Assembly: GCF_042100115.1 (NCBI RefSeq) | Contig: NC_091272.1 | Span: 1,116,001-1,180,000, forward strand | DNA length: 64,000 bases | Origin: Alternaria dauci | Lineage: Eukaryota; Ascomycota; Dothideomycetes; Pleosporales; Pleosporaceae | Direction of reading: 5' to 3' | Shown here: in pieces, positions 10,622-22,600 of the stretch | How positions within the stretch are numbered: position 1 is the stretch's first letter | Layout: each line of letters begins with the position of its first letter | The notes under the pieces: model-generated | What the model was told of the DNA's origin: nothing | Databases searched by the model: none | The model's input: only the letters and a program-made list of their open reading frames with translations | Made by a program: the position numbers and the translations under genes

Positions 10622-11003
10622 GTTATAGATAGAAGCTGAAACCGAGCCTGGTGTTCTTGCGGGGTTTTGTAGGGTAGGTATACCAAGTTTCATGCAATAA
10701 CGACGTATCGTTACTCGAAGGGATACCCTCCAATTACCGCGCCGCATGTACCATGCCGTAAGCACTCTAACAAAGACTCTATGCTGAAAGTACGTTGCAG
10801 GTGTTGCTTCCGACGTAACGCTTACGTATGTCAGTGGATGTTGTGTCATAGGGCGCAAAGGGAGATTGGTTAGCGTAAGCGGGGCTCGCATTTTCGTCGT
10901 ACCTCGCATTCTACATCGCATTTAGTCATGTGCACACAGAAACTCGTAGTTAGCGGCTTAGTAGATTCGAAAGTGGGCAACATCCCTACGATCGGCTGAC
11001 GCT
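10622..11003. other. Intergenic region
   Basis: 5' flank of the GFA gene and 3' flank of the next minus-strand gene. It is open in the GFA frame but not protein-like. No other feature seen. Confidence 0.5.
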
Positions 11004-11912
11004 CTATAATTTGACCACTCGCATCACGTCAAATACGCCTATCTTCTGCTTATCTGACATGCCATCTTTCAGAAGACCTGTGACATGCTCGCCCTGCCGG
11101 CCGCGCTGGTTGCTTACAATCGTCGTGTCGCCTCGCTTGAACTCGCATGTTCGGCCTGTCATACCGCAGATCCATACTTTAACGTTGCCAAAGTGGGAGC
11201 CGTTGAGCAGATTCGTTCCATATGCTGAAGCCCAAGGCGCATCGATTTGCCAGGGATCTAAACAATCATGTAGCTCTGGCGCGAAAGCTGTGACGACAAC
11301 GAGCTGTCGCTCATCTTTCGAAGTACTGGAGCCCGTTGGTGCCAAAGCGCCGCTTGGTGATGCGTTAACGTTCTTGACTTCATCGGTAAGCCACTTCAAG
11401 TCTCTTTTATGCTCCGAGTTGTGCTTCGCCACATCCCAAAGCTGTATGCCCTCCTTCTCGTCGAACTCGGGCATCTTTCTCAGCACAGCAGCTGTGTCTG
11501 ATTCTGGAATCCTGCTCCAGAGTGTGCACCCTAACAACGTGATGTTTGTGCCCGGAATGTCACTCCTCGTCTCATATAGTACCTCGAGCTTTCCTCTTGT
11601 CGATGGCTCTTTCTCCATTTTATGCGCCAGCTGCAAGCCATCCATCCAGCCAATGCCGTGGAACTCCAAGGGACCCAGAACCAAGAAAACCTTTTCGTGG
11701 AGATTACACCGCCGAACAAGGAAAGAGAGATATTGTTCGTAGTCTATGAGTTTGCCAATGTTTCCGGCGAGAACAAGAAACGGTGCAGCGACAGGTATGT
11801 GAAATGTGAGATATTGCGACTCGTTGTCTAGATGGAGATCGGAAAGGACCTGGAGAGAAGTCTTCGGGCCAGAAAAAAGGCCAGATAAGCGTCGCATCTT
11901 GCTGGGCAGCAT
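11004..11912 (-). CDS. Calcineurin-like phosphoesterase homologue with lost active-site residues
   Basis: A 302-residue intronless protein with the framework of fungal calcineurin-like metallophosphoesterases: LQVLSDLHLDN near residue 20, LAGNIGKLIDYEQY near 48, VFLVLGPLEFHGIGW near 74, LLGCTLWSRIP near 125, HNSEHKRDLKWL near 165, and a final beta stretch VKVWICGMTGRTCEF near 255. Only the first motif (DxH) is intact. GDIG has become GNIG, GNHEFYG has become GPLEFHG, the TH(H)AP motif has become VTAFAP, and GHTH has become GMTG. The residues that bind the two metals and phosphate are therefore largely replaced, and hydrolysis is unlikely. The frame is clean, so it is probably expressed rather than a pseudogene. 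Start: first Met at 11912; MRRLSG at 11897 is an alternative. Confidence 0.82.
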   Translation of the reverse strand: MLPSKMRRLSGLFSGPKTSLQVLSDLHLDNESQYLTFHIPVAAPFLVLAGNIGKLIDYEQYLSFLVRRCNLHEKVFLVLGPLEFHGIGWMDGLQLAHKMEKEPSTRGKLEVLYETRSDIPGTNITLLGCTLWSRIPESDTAAVLRKMPEFDEKEGIQLWDVAKHNSEHKRDLKWLTDEVKNVNASPSGALAPTGSSTSKDERQLVVVTAFAPELHDCLDPWQIDAPWASAYGTNLLNGSHFGNVKVWICGMTGRTCEFKRGDTTIVSNQRGRQGEHVTGLLKDGMSDKQKIGVFDVMRVVKL

Positions 11913-14194
11913 CTTTGTCGGACGGTCGTTTGAAATGAGGATTTACGCGGCGCCGGATTCGTGGACTAGGTATAGGAAAAGGTGCGGGTGGGGGCGGGTT
12001 GCGTTCTACAATAGAAGCGCCGCGAGAAAGATGAACCTGGGTATCTACGCTGAGGAAGGGCTACGGAAGTCAGCAGGAAGATTGGGAAGGCCTGAGAGGA
12101 ACATATAAGTGCGGGCAACAAAGCCCGTCTTATGGCAGGATTTCAGCTGAGCTGCGCCATAAATTTTAGGCACGGGTCCTGTTCAGCAGCATAGCCGCAT
12201 GTTTACTACTGTTCTCAGCGCATTTGGTGATGAAGCCGCATGAAGCATAACTGTAGTCATATTTTAAACTCTTTGCAGCTTCGCTGTTGGTTGTTGATGC
12301 GTCTACTCGGCGCATCGCGGTCGTCGGGTGGTGGCTGTGAGGAGCCACCCAGGAATTCAGCGCGGGCGGGACGAAATTAGATTTCGTCTAGGCTGATTTC
12401 GGATGGCGCGATTTCGGCCCCACCTCCGCCCAATTCACCCTTCTTTACCCAACAATCTGCAGCTGCCACGATGACCTCCACCACCAAAGTTCCTGATCAA
12501 ACCATCTTCTCTTTGTGCTCATCGCCTATGGCTGTGGCATCAACCTGCTGGCTTGTGAAACCACTTAATTGGCGATCGCCCTCGCACCATGGCGCGCTGT
12601 CGATAAAAGCTCCGATGTCGTCAACAAACAAGCACAACGGTTCTGCAAGTGGTACCATTGGTACACCAGTAGGATACCTAAATGGCTGGCTCCAGTTTCT
12701 ATAGTCCCATCTTTGAGGTTCTTACCACTGGACACTTGCGCCATAACGCGCTGACCTTGCTCAGAAACGAGTTCGAAGACCCGTCGTTGTGGTATGCTGC
12801 TGCGGCAACAAATCCTTCCCACCGGTACCGACCTGTGGCTTTCTGAACGTGCGGCTAAATTTATCCTATCAAAGCGATACTCGGGTGGAACAAAGTTCGT
12901 TTCTCTGTCCCGTCTCGAGACCGATCAAACTCGGCATAACACATGGAAATTGAGCTACAGCATCCACCACGCCGTTCAATGTGCGGATCAACGAACAATC
13001 AGAAAGAAAGCGTCCCGTGTCTGTTCTAAACGACTGCTTGGAACAAAAGGGTCTCTGGATGCTGTACGTTATCCGGCTAAATGGTAATCGCCTGGCTGCA
13101 CTGGCCTGCAGCTTACCGGTTGACTGCAATGGTCTCCAACGTGCATAGTTGGCTTGTCGTTCTAGAAGGCTTTCTAGCTCAACGCTTTTCGCATTAGAAC
13201 TCTAGAGGGGCGGCCGCAATGTGCTGAATACGACCAACGGAGATCTCCAAAGTGTGTGGCGATTTTGGCTGTGAGGCTGAAGCACTAATGTGCAATGGTT
13301 ACACCATCGACGGCTTGATATTGCGATTGCACGATCTACGACTTTGATCCAGGGACTAACTACCCAGCAGATTCTAAGAATAGTCGTATACCGCACGAAC
13401 CTATTCAACGTCCCCTATACGAGCGCGGTATATTACCTGCGTCTGAACGTGTCGATCCTCTTGACTGCCTTCCCACATCCGACATGCTTGATGCAGCTGA
13501 CAACTGGATGGAAACCATTTCAAGAGATCGCGCTTTCGGGGTCCTCTCGAATATACTAGTATGCCTTGGCCAGCATCACGGGGCTTCCATTAATGGCGAT
13601 GCAGTAAAAGAAAAGAAACCCGACTAGAGCGACTCTCAAGTAACTCATGCCGCTTCGCTCTATGAGGCGACTGTTCGTATCCGAGGTCCAGATGCATATG
13701 CAATATACTTTATGTATCCTGACAGCTTGCAATTGAAGTCTCGCCTCCCATGTTCGCTTATCCGCTAACCAGGCGCATCTTGCTCATCAACCCACCTGGG
13801 TTGAACCAATTGAAGGGCCGCTGACCTGACTTCCTGGCAGTTAGTTCCTCCCAATCCGGGAACTCCGACTTCCAGAATTCCATTGACCTTACTTCTGGAT
13901 ATCACACGACCTGGCTACAACCAACTACCATTGATCTGAAAGCTGAATGCAATGGTATATCAGACTATATGCAAGGCAGGCAGCGCTCGTATTCATTTAG
14001 TCGTGATACCAGCATTCAAGGTAACTGGGTACACTAACTTGTCAATCTAATATGCTCATGGAGCGAGGTCTAGTCTCCAAATGTGTAGGAAGCCATTTCT
14101 ATAAGAGTCGAACATGTCTTATGGCTGTTCTTTCCAAATCTAACTCCACCATTCATTGTCTCTGTTGACTTCTACTTCATCTTCGTGGGCGAAA
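11913..14194. other. Gene-poor stretch with a possible decayed gene
   Basis: No intact gene is supported in 2.3 kb. From about 12471 to 13200 on the plus strand, several short frames read like protein (for example around 12700-12850 and 12960-13130) but are split by stops and frame changes without convincing splice sites, as expected of an old pseudogene. The last 150 bases before 14195 are the promoter and leader of the peroxidase gene. Confidence 0.4.
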
Positions 14195-15461
14195 ATGAAG
14201 GCTTTCTCCTACTTCAGCTATACCCTCCTGACATGTGCTTCCCTCATTGAAGCTCACCCAGGGATGGGTGACACGATGAACGAGATGCGTTATCTCGCTG
14301 CTCGTGAGAAGCGTCAAACATCGAAAGAACTCATCGGCGATCTCAAGACCCTGGCAGACTCCAAACTCACTGCCATCGGCAAAGATATCAAGGCCATCAT
14401 CCTGGACCAAAAGACTGCCGAGTCAGCGACTATAGACGGCTCAATTCCAGCTGGCAACATCGGAAGTGCCGCCTGCAAAGCTGATCTGTGCTGCCATTGG
14501 AAATGGTTGGCGTACGAAATGACAGCCAAGTTCAACGGTACTTCTGGTCGCTGCAGCAAGTTCGCTCGTCAAGCTGTTCGTCTGGGCTTTCACGACGCAG
14601 CGGTGTGGTCTAAGACCAGCGGTTCTGGTGGAGCAGACGGCAGTATCCTCCTCAGCAACGAGATGTCGCGCGCAGACAACAACGGTCTTTCGGATATTGC
14701 AGATCAAACGAAGAAGTGGTACACCAAATACAACCAATATGGCATGAGTATGGCAGATATCATCCAATTTGGTGCCAACGTTGCGACGGTAGTTTGTCCG
14801 CTCGGACCACGAATTCGGACTTTCGTTGGGCGCAAAGATAACAGCAAGGCTGGCCCCACTGGACTTCTTCCTGGAGAAAAAGACTCTGCAGACAAGCTCA
14901 TCAAACTCTTCCAAGATAAGACCATTGATGCTCACGATCTTGTCGCTCTCGTCGGAGCGCACACTACTTCGCAACAACACTTCGTCGACACCAGCCGCGA
15001 CGGTGACCCACAAGACTCCACTCCCGGTATCTGGGACATGGCCTTCTATCCACAAACTACCAACAACGCTCCTGTCCGTGTCATCAAATTCCAAAGCGAC
15101 ATCAACTTGAGCAAGGATTCTAGAACAAAGCCTTCGTGGCAGCAGTTCAGTGACCCAGCTACTGCCCAGGGCCGATGGAATGCGGTATGACTACACAAGA
15201 TCCCAAAAAAATTGCTCCTCTAACAAAATCATGTAGGACTATGCTAAGGCTTACACCCGCTTGTCTCTTCTAGGCGTAAACAACATTAACGATCTCAAAG
15301 AATGCACCAAGGTCTTGCCCGCAGAAAGGCCAAAATTCGTTAGTGAAGATCAGGTCTTGCTCGACAGGTGGCTCAACGGCGAATTCGATCAACTCAACAA
15401 CTTAGTGGATGAAGCTATTCAGCTTACTGGTGTGATATCCTCTAGAGAAGAGAAGCCTTGA
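14195..15461 (+). CDS. Secreted class II haem peroxidase (generic type)
   Basis: An extracellular haem peroxidase of the class II (ligninase-type, CAZy AA2) family, using H2O2 to oxidise small aromatics. The 404-residue protein starts at ATG 14195 with a signal peptide (residues 1-20, cut likely after SLIEA). The distal pocket is RLGFHDA (Arg and His present), and the proximal haem His lies in LVALVGAHTTS. Cysteines in the ACKADLCCHW, GRCSKF, VVCPLG and KECTKV segments can form the family disulphides. The positions 7 and 11 residues before the distal His are Gln and Lys instead of the Mn-binding Glu pair, and the residue five before the proximal His is Ala, not the LiP Trp. So neither a Mn-peroxidase nor a LiP-type site is present. 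Exons: 14195-15184 and 15237-15461, with a 52-nt phase-0 intron. Confidence 0.88.
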
Positions 15462-15794
15462 AAGCACAAAGGGCCTCAGTCCATTCATCCGTAGCCTTTA
15501 TTGTTGCTCTAGCATAAGAAGCCCAGGCATTCACTTATTCTACAATATATGTCTATCCTATAGTCACTAACAGTTGTTCTCGACTCACCTCTTCCTCATT
15601 CACTGCCAGTGTCCTTGCGGCCCGCTTGGTTGGGGGGTTCACTCCGCAAACGCAGCTTACCAGCAGCTAGTCTATGCCCGCGATCAGTCACAGGCCTTTC
15701 CGTTTCCTCAATCGGTTTGCTACTTCCTTCTAGCTTGCTATCGAACGATATACATATTCACCGCTACATTCCAGACACGCATTCATTACATGCC
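15462..15794. other. Intergenic region and leader of kinase-like gene
   Basis: Pyrimidine-rich toward the downstream start. It is open in the downstream frame from 15609 without an ATG. No gene is supported. Confidence 0.5.
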
Positions 15795-16685
15795 ATGGCA
15801 TTACCACCCAATGTCCCCAAGTCTGCTATGGACACGTACGTGCCTATCAAGCTCATTAGCGAAAGCGCAAATGGCCTCATCCTTGCCGTCATTCCCAAGA
15901 ACCTTGTTGGCCCAACCCACTCCTCTCTTCTAGCACTCAGGATTCCTCGTGCGAAAGAAGAACGTGAAGCCTTCCTAGAACAGCTAGAAAACCTTCTCGA
16001 TATCAACTCTCGCCGCATCACCAAGGTCATCGACTATGACCTAAGAGGAAACTGGTACGTCACGTCTTTCTGCCACGGTTACGACCTACAATACCTCAAA
16101 GAAAACCTCTTCCAAGACGGTTTCCCACCTTTCCTCATCTGCAAGATCTTTGACGAAGTCATGGCTGCACAGGGTGCCGAGCTCATGCCGAAATGGATCT
16201 GTCACGCGGATCTGAGGGGAAGCAACATCATGCTGACGCCTGCAAAGAAGGAGGAGTTGCCAATCGTGAGAATTGTGCATCTCAAGGGTATCAGGGTCTG
16301 GGATGAGCAAGCCGTTGTCGATCAGGTGATCGGATTGCTACGATATCTCACTAACAGCGCATCATGCATACCGGAGAAATACCGCACGAACAAGAAGAGA
16401 GACAAGCTGAAGTATGTCATTGAAGACGAAGATACCAACAGCTTGAGGATCGGTGATGACTTCTATTCGTTCATTGCAAACTATGATCTGGAAGGGAGGA
16501 TATCATGGGATGATCTCAAGAGTAGTTGGGTGAATGAGGCGACGGCCTTGATGAAGGAACTCTACGATGAGGAAAGGCTAACGGAGGTCATGGAACTCAT
16601 TATGGAGCCAAAGGTCACAGCTGAGGAGCTTAGAGAGGCGATTGAAGACGGCGGTATAGATATCATTGATGATAGAGACTTGTAG
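15795..16685 (+). CDS. Kinase-fold protein, probable pseudokinase
   Basis: A 296-residue intronless frame from ATG 15795. A kinase-like C-lobe is suggested by WICHADLRGSNIMLTP near residue 137, which resembles a catalytic loop (HxDxxxxN: His, Asp and Asn all present). The expected metal-binding DFG is replaced by VHLKGIRV near 160. The N-lobe has LLALRIPRAKEER near 47, where a Lys may or may not be the beta3 Lys. Helical acidic sequence fills the C-terminus. Lack of DFG argues against normal catalysis, but the loop is more intact than in the gene at 7646-8785. It sits alone at the edge of the gene-poor zone, just after the peroxidase. Confidence 0.65.
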   Translation: MALPPNVPKSAMDTYVPIKLISESANGLILAVIPKNLVGPTHSSLLALRIPRAKEEREAFLEQLENLLDINSRRITKVIDYDLRGNWYVTSFCHGYDLQYLKENLFQDGFPPFLICKIFDEVMAAQGAELMPKWICHADLRGSNIMLTPAKKEELPIVRIVHLKGIRVWDEQAVVDQVIGLLRYLTNSASCIPEKYRTNKKRDKLKYVIEDEDTNSLRIGDDFYSFIANYDLEGRISWDDLKSSWVNEATALMKELYDEERLTEVMELIMEPKVTAEELREAIEDGGIDIIDDRDL

Positions 16686-19600
16686 GTCGAAGGGAGTTGA
16701 CGAAGGCAGCGGACGGCAGGAATGAGAACAGAAGTAGAATATTCTAGCATGATATATCTCAAGTCTTCTGTAAGTACTATTGACATGGCCGATGGAAGAG
16801 GCGGGTGCACTGCACAGCATCGACATAGTGCAATCTTGTGGGTGATTACCTCTACCATGATATTGCGACATTGCCAGGTGGCTTCTTGTTCGCGTGATTA
16901 TAGAGTTGGTTCGTGTACATTGTCATCTCTGAGAGAACCGCTTGACCCATACCGACACTCGTACTGGTAATGAGGTCATGCTTAGCAACTGAGAACACGA
17001 CGCCTGACCTTGTGTGGCGTTACTCGACTTGGGCGGAATTAAGCCCTACAAGAATGATACAAGATCAACAAGCCGTTCCAGAGCGTTGACAACAATCGAG
17101 TCTCCAACAGGAGTGTATTGGAGCTGCTAGTAGAATGCATCAGATGATATATAAACTTGCAAACAGTGTCAGGAAATAATCGCAGTAAGAAGATACAGCA
17201 TTCGAGGCGGAATACGAAGAATGCTGTAGCCGAAGAACAACAGAAGATACTACATGACTCGACAATGATCGAGGACGACATCGAGAAGTTATCAGAAGCG
17301 CCTGAGCTGAAGATAAATGATGATTGCTTCGACTTGGCTCCATGAACGGGTGTGTAGACGAGGAACAATGGGACCAACTACGCCCAGCTCGAGGGAGAAT
17401 GCAGTATCGACGTCGCTTGGATCCTGTAGGTCGTGTTTTAATAGGTAAGAAAAGAGCGTAGTCGAGGGGGGTCGCAAACTGAATAAGGTCGCTGTTAGCT
17501 CTAGAGCCAGACGCCTCGTTCAAACCTCCAATGTGTCAAGTTCGAGTCTTTGAACTACTCAGGCCTGGCCTATTTTTCGAGTCCAGTTTTTGCTGATTCA
17601 AGATGTACCGATACCTATTCAGCGGACGCATAGAAAAGAAAAGAACTATACAGAGGGTGGTTGGAGTGTAGTTCTTTCGAAATGCGACTGGTGACGTAGG
17701 CCACCAGAGTCCAACGCAAGGGAGCTGGCACATCCCCGGTCCTATTTCCCAGACTTTTTCATTATCTGCCACGGCCATCCGAGTTGATTTTTCGAGGAAG
17801 CGACACCCGTGAAGTCGAGTAAAGCCAAAGACTGCGGGACATCGGAGGCTGTAGTTGTGACGAGCCGTCATCGTTAGTGCAGCAATAGCTATTGCCAATG
17901 GCTCAGGGAGGGGCTTCCCATCCCTGTGGCGCAGCGATGCGCGTGGATTGGGACGAAGACCGCATATGGAGATGGGAGGAGTCAGACGTGTCTGATGAAG
18001 TACGGATGGTTCCTTCTTTCTGCTGTTCAAGGCTTTGGAGTCGCATCGCCGCTCTTATGCATGTCGTCGGCCCCAGGCTTTCCAAGGTTCTATTACCATG
18101 CGGGGTTTCCCAACCCAAAGCCAGCAGAAAAGCCACCTTTACCGTCAGATGGGACAGGAGACTCTATGGAGGAGGATCTTGCGCATACAGCGCAGGATTT
18201 GGAATGCGTGGTAACGCTCTGAGAGGTTGGTGGCGATGTCGCTGAGCTGGTGGAAGAAGGCACCTCCTCCAGCGCACGGACCGGTTGAAGTTCGTTGTTG
18301 CTTCAATTCTCTATACCAATTCCTCCCTCAAGACCACAGACTTTCCCAACTCGATCATCCCCAACACAGCGGTGCAAGGATGTTGAAGCCACTACTGTCG
18401 ACAGAATACTCCTCCTCATACCGTGCAGAAGCTCTGCTCGCTGCTCGCTTGCCCCCATAGCACAGGAGACGCCCGAGAGCTTGACCGAAGCCGCCGAATC
18501 CACGTCCTCGACCACCTTGCCTACGATCGCCGCACATCCCAGCAAGACTTCGGAGATGCTCGAGAGCTTGTGAATACTCACAGCGATCACCTCGCGCTGT
18601 CGATGGGCGTGGTCAGGCGATGTTGGCGCGACTCCCTGCGTCTCTAGCGACTCCCTGCGTCCGTCGCGAGCATCCCGCCAACTCTATCCTGCCCCGCACC
18701 CGACTTCCTACAACACAGTTAGCATACCTGTCTGACACCATACTGTATACCAGAGCCGGAGCATCACGTTGCTAGTCATCCGTCTGACGGCCTTCAACGT
18801 ATCCTCGATTTTCGCTCGCTACATCGACGGCGCAGTCGAACCTGCCCGGAAATACTCTGAGCCGCCAAGCTTGCGGACGCATCGCCGCGTCCACCACCAT
18901 ACCCTGACACCTACTATCGAATCATTATATGGTCAAGAATGACTCTCGGATACCTCTTACCTCCGTTCTCATATCCTCATACCGGTTCCAGATCTTCGTC
19001 GATACCTAATCCTATGTTCTGGCTTCCATATATGGCATGTGGCGGGCGTCTCGGCCTGTGTGGATGGGTTGACAGACGGCGGCAGCAAGGCCTACGCCCA
19101 TGGTGGTGCGCACTGCTCTCCGATTCATCTCCAAGGAGATGCTTCACAAGGGAGCCGGGAGGCAGATTCAAGCTCCCACAAGACACGTGTTCGGCGATCC
19201 GATCAGGGCCATGTCTTGTTCCGAAGTCTGCCCTGAACACAGACAACGGTGTCCTATGCAACGTCATTGCTGATATGCAATCCTCAGACACCATCGTCTA
19301 CCACAAACTCACGAAGTCGAAGTCGACGTCCCCTTTCTCAGTGCCTCTTCGATATCCACTGCTTGCAGTCGAACCGAATGCCGGGAGCGAAGGGATAGAT
19401 CGTTCAACTTCGTGCCTCTCCTACCCCGTCTATCTCTTCATTCTCAGTACTAGCTCTATGATCCGCAATGGTGAGAGCAGCCTCCGACTTTCAATTCGGG
19501 CGACCCTCAGCCGTTCTAGAACTGTCAAGCATCAGCGCACCATGCAAAAGTCAAGCTGCTGCGCGCTTCAGTCTAGGAGATTTGGGCCTACGCATCCGTT

Positions 19601-22600
19601 TGGAAGCTTTGTGTGGTATGGTCAATGTTGTTGATCGTCGCTGGAAGGAGAGGGTTCTGTTCGTGGGAGGCTGATGTGTTTGACACGAGCCTGATGGCAA
19701 ATTTCCATCCCAACAACCCTAGTGCGCTTTCGACATGAGGCTTCCCATACACGAGATCTGGCTATCCGAACGAGGCCGCGTATCCAATGATCAAGAAGAC
19801 CGCGTGGCCTTCGCAATACAGGCCTTCTGACAATGACGGAGTCCCCAGAGAGCGTTCAGTCATGTAAGCTGAACACTTCGCTGTCCTCATAGGCGGTACA
19901 AACTTTGGCGAACCTGAACACGCCAAGGAGCTTTTGCGACCAGGACTCATGATGATGAGACAAGTCGATCCATTTCCAGTACATCCTTCGAGGTAACGGA
20001 GAGCATGTGCGTACCGGACCGATCTCCATTTTCGGCAGCTTTGGTCATATCAAATGACAGTGAGTTCTGTGTAGGTGCCTCTACCATGCTGGCCTCACCA
20101 GGACGGCTATGGCGCAAGCTCAAGGGGCCACGGGCATGACATCGTGTGGCTGCTATCACAGCGGACCTAACAGGAGTTGAAGTGTACTGAGTGTGGCTCG
20201 TACTTCTGGCGTAATCATCCGACAGCGAGAATACTAAGCCACTCTCACAAGGAGTTTGTGGCACGACTGATGCGATTGCTTCGAGCTCAGCAGGTATTCC
20301 TCTGCTGAGACGATACGATGAACTTGCGCAGGATGGGCGCCAGAGTAGCCGGATCGACAGACACCTTGCTGTCACGCCGTGGCAGACCTTTTTCTGGGTC
20401 AATTCGGCGATGTTGCACGCTGCAGACATCAAATGATGTCTCCTGGATATCGTGGACACCTTTGTCACAGCGCGACCATGCTGGTGAGCCTGATTGTTGC
20501 ACGTAGTTGGTTGCTGCAAGTGCCGGTCTTTTCGCTGCTTCCAAGTTCGCCAGGGGCACCTGCCGTGTTGAAGGAAGACGGCATATCCCGCCATGTAATC
20601 TTCCGACGTCCCCTCTGTGCATCAAGCTCCTGACCATCTCTTCCTTAGCGACGTTACTCTTTCTCTACCACTCCGTTTTCCGGTCATCTCTTTGTATTCT
20701 TTTCCATCTCTTTTCATCCTTCTTTCCGTGTATGAGTTGAGCCTCAAGCTTTTCAATAGCTGTGATTGGCTGGTGGTGCCATTCCGCGAGGCTCTCGCTA
20801 GAGGTCATGTTCAATGAACGTTCCGTCTCGCGGTTTGTCCGGTAGCGAGACAATTGACCGCCGTCCTCTCGGGACTTAAGAAACGGGCTGTGTTCTGACA
20901 CGGGCGAAGGGTTTGCCGTAAGCCCACTTGCAGGGCGTGAGCCTCTTGGACAACGCAGATCTGGACCGACATTCCGACGGACATTGTGCGTTCCGAACTT
21001 CGCACCGCCTTGAGCATGTCATTCCAGTCGACATGGCTACCACCAGTCGAATGGAAGAAAATTCCAATAACCTTCTTGAAGCTCCCGCTGCGGCTCCGTT
21101 GTTTTTTGTCGTCGCTACATCTTCCAGCACTCGTACGCAAGGGAATGTCTTCGCCAGATGTGCCGTGCAGGCCTCCCAGCATGCCCACGCATCGAGAGCT
21201 TCGGCCAGCCCGACCTCCCGTCCTATGCCATGATTCTCGTTGTGCCTCCACTCATTCAGGTATGCCGAAATTGTCCTGGTTCTTGGATTGCTCCCCATAT
21301 ACCGCCCATGATTGTCGCTGAGCTCGTATACGCTTGGGGACGGCCGCGGTCAACGATGGACGTGTGATCGCATGCGAAGGATAGCGGTCTTCGTTCGGCC
21401 AGACTATCGGGAAGGGGTGTATGGCAACTGGTCGTACGTGCAGGACTTTGCCTGGCTTCTGTTAGTCCGCACACTGAATGTCTTTGCTATGAGAAGCTGG
21501 CGCAGATGTCTGTGTTATACCTTACTTGTCCCTCACCAAAGACAACGGCTGTCGAAAGGGATGGAATTTTTGGTTTCCGCATGAATGACCAACCCGTCCG
21601 ACTCCCTTGTCGCCAGAGGAGCTTGTCGTCCAGATCGCCTTCCCCCAAGACTTGCAGTCGCCGCGATTCAGCCACTACCGACGCTTCAACGCACTAGTCC
21701 GGTCAATTCCCGAGGACCTGAGCTGACATAGTGGAGTAAAACTCTTGCCTTCCGCCGTTGAGAAGTCATGTAGGCTGGACCCGCTGTTTGCTGCTTGTCT
21801 TCTCCTTTGAAAGTCATTGCACAACCGACACTCAAAGCAATGCCAGTCATAATGCCGACGATGAGCGGAGTCATGTTTCTTTGTACATGGGAAATGACTG
21901 TGGTTTGTCAGTGGACACCAGGCATGGTCGGCGCATTATCCACGAAAGGCACTGCCCGCTGCCTATCCCTACGGCTGTGTTTCCAAGATGTTACCTACTG
22001 GATGGCATGAGACGTTCAGCCTGCGCATAGCAGACTGCACGCTGCATGTTGCTCTTCGCTTTCGTAAGATCGACGGTTCAGCTCTGCGTGTGTTGATGTC
22101 GCGATGCCGCGGAGGTGGTGTAGACGTGGATTGTCCGCAGCCAGAAGTCAGTGACTGCCTCGAGTGGCGTACTGAGTTTGTGTCGCTGATCGCTTTATCT
22201 GAAGAAGAAGAGTGTGTCAGCGATGTGCTAGCACCGTATGCTTGTCGCGTTGTTGCTCGTCGCTGGGAACGGACGTTGAAGCTGCGACTTGAACGCGCTC
22301 TCTCGTGATACCTCTCTCCCAAGAGTAGAGAAGGGTTATAATCGGGAGAAGAGTGACTTACGAACCTATACGATTGAGACTGTTCCCTTCCGATGCCCGG
22401 TCTTTTCGTATGGGCGCTGGCGGTACCACCGGAGAGGTTGTTGTCGGCTGGCTGCCTCGTCAGCGCAACATCCGCAGATGCGATCGAAGAGTGTTACAGA
22501 CTTGCCTGACTTTTTGATCTGTCGCACTGAGTTCTCCGCCTGCTTCTGCCGTCAATTTGAGGTGGTTTTGTTGGCATGGAGTGATTGTTGGTGGGGTGGC

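Noticed and set aside
17460..17570. tRNA-like B-box (AAGTTCGAGTC) near 17538
   Set aside because: No matching A box at the right distance and no cloverleaf stems could be drawn.
18939..19634. 231-codon plus-strand frame
   Set aside because: No motif, low-complexity Arg/Ser/Cys-rich translation, starts without context and has no splice extension; likely chance in balanced-GC DNA.
19947..20594. 215-codon minus-strand frame
   Set aside because: Sequence is not domain-like and overlaps equally open frames on the other strand.
21686..21874. Hydrophobic minus-strand frame (MTPLIVGIMTGIALSVGCAM)
   Set aside because: Looks like a membrane helix, but the frame is only 62 codons and no exons could be joined to it.
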